A DNA stretch of 64,000 nt from Zymoseptoria tritici IPO323 (lineage: Eukaryota > Ascomycota > Dothideomycetes > Mycosphaerellales > Mycosphaerellaceae). The notes under the pieces are model-generated. The model searched no databases and was not told the DNA's origin. It saw nothing but the letters and a program-made list of their open reading frames with translations. Below, piece by piece: positions 55,601 through 64,000 of this stretch. Where the stretch lies: positions 682,001 to 746,000 of the forward strand of contig NC_018212.1 in assembly GCF_000219625.1 (NCBI RefSeq), given 5' to 3'. Both the position numbers and the translations under genes were made by a program. How positions within the stretch are numbered: the first letter of the stretch is position 1; every line of letters begins with the position of its first letter.

Positions 55601-58600
55601 ATACGGATGACGCTTTGACCAGCACCATGGCTTCAGCTCAAAGTTCCGATGCAGGATCATCTCAGCCCAGCGAATCCACCAGCGCTCGAGATGTAAGCAT
55701 TACGTCTTCGGCATCGAACGGCGTCGCATCACTCGGCGACAGCAGCACTCATTCCAGAGCGCCGACCACCGAAAGCAATGAAGAGGTGACTTCGAGCCTG
55801 ATGAACGCATCTCCTGAGCAATCGGAAGCCAGCACTTTAGTCGCCAGCGGCATCGCAAGTCAAAGCTCTGCGCAGAGCACGGCGCAGGGAACAGATAGCT
55901 CGACGACGCCTGAGCAGATTCCTGGAGCTACTGCCGCGATCACCAGTGCTCCTGCCTTGTCGACGCCGTCCGCACCTTCCGAAGAGCCAAGTAGCTCGAG
56001 TACAACTCTGGACGCTGGGTTTTCCACGACAAGCTCGGGTGCGGTATATACCACGATTACCTCATTTGGACTCCAGTTCAGCGACCTCTTCACGTCGACA
56101 ATCGTGCCCTATATCGCTGGACCACTTACCACGGAAGGAACCATTGTGGTGAATTCGCCTCCTCAGTTTATCACAAAGACTGTGTACGATCCTACAGCCA
56201 CTCGGCAGACTTCTACGGACTACACGATCGGTCCGGTCGCCACGGTCATCATTGTTGATCACGCTATCTACACCACCATAACCTCGTACGACACTCGATT
56301 CGAAGCGCCTTCAACCTCAACAATAGCGTCTTTCAACGCAGGTCCTCCACTTACAATCGGCACTATTGGTGTCGATTCTCCTCCACACTTCGAGACCTTT
56401 ACCTCCTACGGAGACTTCGCTACGGTGACCGTCACTACAATCTACAAGAACGGGGCGGCAATCGCGACCGTGATTTCGCAGCTGCCCGCTACGGCCACAT
56501 CAACAACGTCCCCAGGCTCCACAGCGGACTCAGCTGCGGGTTCTATGACCCCTTCAAGCGACTTCATTGATACTATGCAGTCCATACCAACAACCATCGA
56601 TGCCTCATTGAGCACTGAGCAGGTCTCTAGGAGTACGGCTGCGCAGGACCAAGAGATTACCTCCGTGTTGAATACCGCAGCGAGCGGAAGCTCTACCTCC
56701 ATGCTCAACGACACGCCTTCGGCTCAGAGTACAACCAGTCTGGAGTCCGAAGCTACAGGAACCGCGGCCGTCACTGGAGCTCCGAACGAGACAGAATCGC
56801 CAGAGATAGATCCGACCCCCACCTTGACATCCGTAGCAAATAGCGATGGCCTGACCTCTTCCTCAGCGTCCGGAAGCAGCACTTCCACTGCAGCTGTGTC
56901 TAGCTCTACCATGTCCAGTACCGACGAAGATCCCGAGATCGATCCTGGGACTGTCATAGACGACACAATCTTTTCCGGATGTCTGACCGGAGATACGGCA
57001 TCCGCTCAGATTGGCGGCTTCAACGTTGTGTGCGGGCAGAAGGTTACGAGCGGCAATATGATCCGCAGTGGCCCCGCAACAAGTATGGACGACTGCATTA
57101 ATATGTGTGCAGGTCAGCCGACTTGCATCGCATTCAACTTTTCGGCAGAAGAGAACACTTGCGAGACATTTGATGCGGTCACTGGTCCGCTTGAACTTGC
57201 TGATACAGTTGCGGTTGGGCAACGGCCGCCGGTCTCTACAACCTCCCAGAACACCATCACGACTACCACGGAGTCGAGCTCTGGAGCGGCTACGGCTCTT
57301 CTCACCACCGAAGCAAGTTTGACCCAAGCAGACGAGTCTACAAGCCCGGTCTCTATTGAGTCTCTCTCGTCGTTTATCGTACCCCAGCAGACTTCGAGCA
57401 GCACGGATCCAATTCCTGAGGAGGCTACTTCTCCGAGTAGCGAAGCGGCGCTAGAAAGCACCGATATGAGTTCCACTTCTCTCACAACGAGCAACGAGGC
57501 TGGTGCAACCAGCGCGGCGTCGATTACCGTGGGAGCCACATCTCAGGATGGGAATGCTCCCACGACAATCAGCCAGATCATCGATAACATGACGACTACT
57601 CAAACCGGCGAGGCCGCCGTATCGAGCTTTCAAAGTGACGAGGCCACTCTGACTACTCCTGCGGACATCAATAGCACCTCTACATTTTCGACGAGCGAAG
57701 AGGGTCACAGCATGGCATCGCTCGATTCTCAGGCCGACGCCAGCACTTCTACTGACCAGAATCCCGTTCCGTCTACCTCGACTGCTAAACAGCTGGAATC
57801 CAGTAATGCTGTCGCCCAGGAGAGCGGGATCAACAGCACCATGATCCTAATCATCGATACCACGACCCCGCTCGAGATAATTGAGAACACTTCCACAACG
57901 ATTGAGAAGGTCGATACCAACACACCCTCGTCTACGGCGTCCACCATCGCCCAGGACGCTGGAATAAGCATATCAAGCACATCGGTTGCCTTATCAAACC
58001 CAGCGAATGTTGGTGGGTTCGAATCTGCATCCACATCAATTACTCAGGATACTGAAACCCTCACTACATCGGCGCAGTCCGTGGATTCAGGCCCCTCGCC
58101 CACCGATTTTGCAGAGCAGACAACACTTTCTGCTGCTGGAGACTTGAATTCATCTGGACCCACACAAATCTCCCTGCCGGCAACGTCGTTGTCCATTGGA
58201 ACAGGAACAGGTATTTCTGCGGACTCTCTACCTGTAACAACGCCCGAGGTATCGACAGTTGCGCCAGTTCAGAGTAGCTCTTCATCTGCCGAACCCCAAA
58301 TACCAAGCCTGACCACACCATTCTTGTCGACGGAGGTAGTGGCTAGCGAAGCCGACAATGCCACTCCATCGATTGGGACTCCTTCCGCTTCCGCAAACGG
58401 ACTTCCGTTCACCGAACCTACACCCGGACTGGTAAGCAGCGATACGCCAGTCAGCACTTTCATTACCAACTCAGGTCAGCCCACGAGCTTCTCAAACGGA
58501 GATGCCGCTCAATCTGCCACCAGTGATGATGAGTCTTCCACCGGCGTGACAGTTTCACTGTCGAGTCCTAGTGAGTTGCTATCAAGCACTATCCCTGAGA

Positions 58601-61600
58601 TAGAGTCAACCCTGGTGGCTGGGCTAGAGCCCCAGGTCGCGACTACAGCAGTGGAGCTGTCTCCGGCTGAGTCCGAGACCTCTGCAGCCTCCATCACCTC
58701 CATTGAGGGCTTCCCGTTCATTGAAACGACTGTGAACGCTAGTCCGTCATCGTCGGGCGACGAGTCTATTCCTCGGCCTAGCACCTCGGATATGTCGAGC
58801 GAAGATGCCGACGCTATGCCAGCGCAAACCGCCTCTCCGACCATCGCAAGCCCTGATCCTATCTCAAGCGAGGATCTGCCCTCCACTGCTGCCGGACCCG
58901 CTGAAGATACCGAGACCGTGTTGAGCACTGACACAGTTGAGATTCCTGGCGGCCTCACCAGCTTCACTTTGAGCCCTACAACTGTCGAAGATGTCATGCC
59001 GAGCGTTGATTCAACTTCTGGCCCCAAAATTATCGACATCGGTAGCCCCTCATCAAACGGAGATGGTCCGAGTACGATCGGAGACATCCTCAGCACGTCG
59101 ACCAGCGAGGACAGCGCTCAACTCACATCGCAAGACTCCGCCTCTCCGCCCACCGACATGAGCTCAACAGCTTCCAGCTACATCAGTACTACTACGCTCG
59201 ACATGGGGTCAGATATCAGCCCTGTCAGCAGTTCGAGTATTGCTTCGGACGACGGAGATGTAGGTGACGACGAAAATGGGACCACATTCATCGACGACGA
59301 GCTCAGCACTGCGCTCTCTACCGTATCCAGCATTGCATCTGAAATCTCGACTGAAATTGCTGGCTTGACGACGACAACAATCCATGAACTTTCATCACCA
59401 ACGCCCGTGATTGGAAATGATGTTTCTTCCGCGCTCTCGACCGTATCAAACATTGCATCAGACATCGCAAGTCAACCGGCTGGCTTCACGACGACGACAA
59501 GCGATGAGGTTTTGGTACCCACGTCCATTGCCGAAAATGAGGTTTCTTCCGCATTTTCTACCGCATCTGTCGACACGAGCAAGGCGGACGACCTCGAAAG
59601 CTCGGCTTCATCAACTAGAGCGGGCTTCTTTTCCGCAGTCTCTGCTGTTCCTAGCACAGACGCCACGAACGTCCTACAGACTTCGACTCCCGCAATCGAG
59701 GATATCCCGTCGATCTCGTCCATTGATATTGACGCTGGAAGTTCGTCAACAATGTCTGGCGGCCCTACAATATCTGCCCCATTCAGTATCGACGCAAGCA
59801 CACCGAGCAATCCGGAGCCTTCCACCCCTTCCATCAATCTCATGTCATCGACCACCTCCATAGAAGCGGGCGTCTCATTCTCTGCCGAATCTAGCACCGT
59901 TGTCAGCACACCGAGCGACCTTGAGCCTTCCCCTACATCGATTGACTCGTTCCCATCGAATATCTCCATCGAAGCGGGCATCTCACTCTCTGATCCGTCC
60001 AGCACCGATGTCAGCACACCAGGCCAGCTCGAGACTTTGACTGCAACAATTGTGAACATCCCTTCAAATGGCGTCAGCATTCCCAGCGTACCGGGCGAGT
60101 CGGACACCACGACTACAACACTCTCTATTGTGGACCCGACATCTGTCCTGGAGAACCTGCCACCGACCTCCAATGTTCTTGGGCCAACGTCAGTCTTCGA
60201 GAGCATTTCGAGCGGCACTGACGTCTTGAACTCTGAATCGAGATCTGTTTCTCAGAGCTCCTCCAGGACTGCTGATATTCCCGGACCGACATCAGTCTTG
60301 GAGAGCGTGCCACCCAGCGGCGATGTCGTTCAATTTTCCTCGGCCCCACCGATCGAAACTGATACTTCTTCTTCCGCACTTTCTGTAGGCGAGCTCTTCT
60401 CAACAAGCACATCGGATCTGTCCATTGGTGCCAGTAGCAGCGAGTCTCCAGCACCGACCATCCCGGTCGCTATCCGAGATTCAGTGTCGATCGACCAACA
60501 GATAACGTCTGAAACCGTCAGACTCTCTTCAACCAGCACTTTTGCCTCAGAGACCGAGACAAGCAGCCTCGTCGTGACACGCGCCTCGCTGAATCAAGCC
60601 ACCGACAGTATTACATCGGTGTCCGCACCAGACCTCCAGAGCACCAGTCTCAGTCCATCGCTGTCGCTTCCAGAGATACCGACCACCTTGCCATCGCGAT
60701 CCGTGACCACGGGCGATGTTGGCTTGCCCACAAGCATCACAACACCGGAGATTCCCTTTATCTCCTCAACGAGTGACTTTCTCCAAAGTAGCGCTACAAG
60801 CGAGGCGGAGCCCACCACCACGACTGATACAGAAATGCCCGCGGGTTCGACAACGGTCTCCGTTCAAGATGGTGTACCCGCACCAACATCACTCGAATCG
60901 CAGCTGACTTCCGCGATCGACAATCTGCCTCAAATAAGCACTTTCAGTGCATCATCCAGCGAGACAGTTGCCAGCATGTCGTCTACCCCAGAGATAGTCT
61001 TACAGAATTCGACAGCAGCGCCTTTTGTCTCTGCATCAATTCCTGAGGTACTGCCGGAAAATGTGCTTCCAAACACCAACATGGACTCGCCATCGACCAC
61101 CCCCACAACCGAGGTTTTCGGCGAGAATCGTTCCAGCACGGCGCCTACTATCTCTGCATCTCTCCCAGAGGTACTGTCCGGAAACGTGCTTTCGACCACT
61201 ACGATGGACGTATCGACCACTACCGCAACCGAGCTTTCGAGTGAGGTCAACTCCAGCACTGCTCCCGAAGCGGAGTCGGGAATCGCCTCAACGGTTTCCT
61301 CGATTCTGGAAACTGGCATACAAATCACCACCGCTCCTGCCGGCCCAACGAGCGTCCAAGAGTCCGCTGCCTCTTCTCTGGGCTCTGTAATCTCGTCGGT
61401 CAGCAGTGGCATCGCTCCCACCACGGCCTTCACGACTAGCGAGGAAATATCCACTATTCAGAGCGGAACCGAGTCCAAGATTGACGGAACCACCTCTTCG
61501 ACTGTAGCTATTCCAGGCTTGACAACGGCGAGCTCTTCCCTTGGCACGGAATTCCGTTCCAGCGAGGATACGACTGTTATTCAAGTCAACACTGCTGGGA

Positions 61601-64000
61601 ACTCCACGGCCACTTTCTCTGCTCCAGCTGACCTCGAGTCGACTGTTTCTTCCCTAGTCAGCCAGGCCCCGGCGGTTTCTCTCGAAATCATGACTGCCTC
61701 GACTCCATATGTCCCAGAGATATCTGTCGACCGATCCTCGACAGCCTCGTCCTTGACTGTAGCTATTGCGGGCTTGACCTCTACGAGCTTTGCTTCTGTG
61801 ACGGACGCTAGCGAATCGACTGCTTCACCATCTAGTGAGGACACATCTGCAGCGAAGAGCAGTACATCTGCAGACTCTCTCCCGGCTCAAGCTGGTCTTG
61901 AATCGACTGTCATTCCATTGATCAGCCAAGTCTCCTCCGTCTCTCTTGAGATACCGACCGGTTCGGTATCGAATGTGCCAGAAAGTACCGACGGCCCAGC
62001 ATCCACTGCCTCCTCCCCGACTATAGCCACTCCGGACTTGACGTCCACGAGCTCTGCCTCTCCCACGGACACCATCGAAATGACTGCATCTCCTTCTAAT
62101 GAGGATACATCGGCAGCCCAGAGCAGTACTTCCCCGGATTCACTCACCGCTCAGGTCGGCCTTGAATCAACCGTGGCTTCCTCATTCAGCCAATTCTCCT
62201 CGGTCTCTCTTGATAGTCTATCTGGACCAGAGATCATCAGCAGTCTACCATCGACTGCCACCTCCTTCAACGTTCCAGGTTTGACGTCAACACTCTTTGA
62301 GACCTCCTCTCTGAACGATCCATCGTCTACGTCGGCCAGCAGCGGAGAGATCTTTGAGTCCACTGCAACCGTGATATCAGGGTCTTTCCAAGTTCCTCTA
62401 CGCCTGATCAATCGTCCACCATCACCACCAGCAATGGAGGAATCGTGGACCCTACCGCAACTATCAATCCGGGTCTCTCTTTGTCCACTCCCCAATATCA
62501 ATTCAATACGAGCTCTACAGTTGATCAGACTTCTGACCTAAGCAGCAACTCTGCGTTCATCACGACAACGATGAGTGTTCAGTCTTCGCCCAGCATCGAG
62601 CCGACCGTCCCTATCGTTCTCCCTATCGATCTCACATCTTCAAGCTTCGAGCCTTTGATCGAGGGAACGACAAGTTCGCGATCCACGTCAAACATTCAAG
62701 GGCCTTCTTCGGCAAGCAACAGCTCTACCGTTACGACAAGCAGCTCTACTTTCGGTACCACCGGCATCAGCACTTCCGTCTCGACAGATATTGAGCCGAC
62801 CCTCCCGATTGTTCTTCCGGATAGCTCCAGCACTGCAATCATCGTTCCTTCACCTGTGAGTACAACTACTGCCGCCATCGCGGGCTCAAGCGCGACCTCT
62901 TCGCTCGTCCAGGCAATAGACACAGCCGCATTAAGCTCTTCAGCCTCATCTGCTCAGAACTCTGCCGGCGACCGGAGCACTTCTCGTACGAGTAACAACA
63001 GTGGAGAAAGTACCCCGACTACCGATTTCACGAGCGCGACCAGTAGCTTTAGAGCCGCCACACCGGTGATCGGGACCCCGTCCTCGACAAATATCGAGCC
63101 AACTCTGCCAAATCCTCTCCCCGTCGATTCCACGACTGCATTTGTCAACCCTTTGTCCTCTGGTACAACTGTCATCGCGATTCCTGGCTCAAGCACTGGA
63201 GAAAGCTCGCCAACGAGCAGCAGCTTCAGCATTGCGATAAGCAGCTCAACCACGACCTCGACGGCAAGCTCGTCCATTCCTGGTACCTCCTCCATTCCTG
63301 GTGCCTCGACAACTCCAATTGAGATTATTCCATCTCCAGCGACCACCGTCACTTTGGGCAGTAGCCCCTCGCCTTCTTGCATTGCCGAGAATGAGGTCTG
63401 TGATCCGAAGCTTCTGGACCAAGTGATCCCTCTTGCATGCTGCTCAGGATTTCAGTGTAGACTGGGGCATGTTTCGGCGGCCATAGGTTCAGAATCTGCG
63501 GAGCTTGACGCCTCAGTCCTCAAGTGCCGACCTAGTGCGCCCCTGGTCGATGGCTCATTGTCGATTGGCAGTCAAACGGCGTTCAATTCTTCCGTCACGA
63601 CAGCTGTCAGTAGCCTGTTAGCTGAAGCTAGCAGCTTTGCGACTGCCACCTCGATCGTGCCGTCGACAACGTCGAGTGTTGACACTACCGCCCCGTCGAC
63701 TGCGAGCACTCCGACTTCGCTCTCTCAATCTGCCTCTAGTGCGACCACGCAAATCTTGACCACGCCAGTCTTGACCACGCCAGTCTTGACCACGCCGGCC
63801 TTGACAACACCAGTGTTCTCAGTTCCAGGTGCCCAAGGTTCGTCCTCTTCTCAGAGTACATCCTCCACTCCAAGTTCATCCTTTATGCAAGAATCGTCCC
63901 CGGTCCAGAGTCCATCTTCCACTCAGATTTCATCCTCTGTCCAGAGCTCCTCGGCTCAGTCCACCGTTATCAGCCAGGTTTTCTTGACCACGACGGTGTC
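52618..64000 (+). CDS. Giant secreted Ser/Thr-rich protein with apple/PAN-like modules (3' end outside the window, one frame break)
   Basis: The frame from the ATG at 52618 runs without stop to about 62,380 (about 3,250 residues). The same kind of sequence then continues in another frame to the window end, over 3,700 residues in all. A signal peptide is clear (MRVFEVTAVVLAILGSVDA). A Cys-rich apple/PAN-like module follows (CGLKGND to VESC), then a Lys/Thr repeat stretch. Near 53,910-54,310 is a folded Cys-containing domain. Two further PAN-like modules lie near 55,135-55,345 (FDCIRICKEQLTCVAFN) and 56,980-57,215 (DDCINMCAGQPTCIAFN). Two related beta-rich units lie near 56,040-56,450. The rest is mucin-like Ser/Thr/Pro sequence with internal repeats, expected to be heavily O-mannosylated. 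A Cys cluster (ACCSGFQC) is near 63,435. It is probably a cell-wall adhesin or surface mucin; the exact role is unknown. Confidence 0.75.
53081..53143 (+). repeat. 15-bp coding minisatellite
   Basis: Tandem ACGACGAAGAAATCC units, about four copies, encode a Thr-Thr-Lys-Lys-Ser repeat in the basic stretch of the giant protein. Such in-frame repeats commonly vary in copy number between strains of fungi. Confidence 0.8.

Noticed and set aside
1..64000. tRNA, rRNA or CRISPR features
   Set aside because: No cloverleaf T-arm with flanking A/B boxes was found by eye, no rRNA blocks, and no regularly spaced identical repeats with unique spacers. The tandem repeats seen are contiguous minisatellites or hairpin units.

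Overview
The window is nuclear DNA of a filamentous ascomycete, most likely a dothideomycete (the class is inference). The protein-coding genes have short spliceosomal introns of about 50-80 nt, with GTA/GTR donors, CTAAC/CTGAC-type branch sites and YAG acceptors. There is no operon structure, and the housekeeping genes are of fungal type. A large central block shows the footprint of repeat-induced point mutation (RIP): CpA is almost absent and TpA is in excess.

Layout. 1-10 kb: the 5' part of a TUG/UBX4-like UBX protein (-), a thioredoxin-PITH protein (+), eIF3j (+), HIS1 (-) and RPS28 (+) diverging from one promoter region, a small two-TM membrane protein (-), and poorly resolved DNA with scattered copies of a short hairpin repeat. 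10.5-11.6 kb: a fungal-specific transcription-factor-like protein. 13.67-30.08 kb: a RIP-saturated element bounded by degenerate terminal inverted repeats. Its left half holds a wrecked RecQ-like SF2 helicase gene (+) and its right half a wrecked DUF6589-like gene (-), so the two converge. A barely mutated 5.6-kb Tad-like LINE (18,977-24,574), flanked by an exact 13-bp target-site duplication, sits between them. 30.9-40.3 kb: a multi-pass membrane protein (+), a Baeyer-Villiger-type flavin monooxygenase (-), diphthine-ammonia ligase (-) and a secreted GH79 glycosidase (+). 40.7-48.8 kb: clathrin heavy chain and a 14-3-3 protein with micro-exons. 52.6-64 kb: a giant secreted Ser/Thr-rich protein with apple/PAN-like modules that runs off the window.

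The genes do not form one pathway; most are independent housekeeping loci. Two stories deserve attention. First, the TIR element pairs a RecQ-like helicase with a DUF6589-like protein, and the LINE inserted after most of the RIP had happened. Second, a roughly 89-bp hairpin repeat occurs as four tandem copies inside a clathrin heavy-chain intron and as one copy, in the same sense relative to transcription, inside an intron of the membrane-protein gene at 7.7-8.5 kb. It also occurs as dispersed copies nearby, a pattern resembling introner-like elements. Exon boundaries were deduced by eye from splice signals and reading-frame continuity; homology calls come from recognised motifs, not searches.
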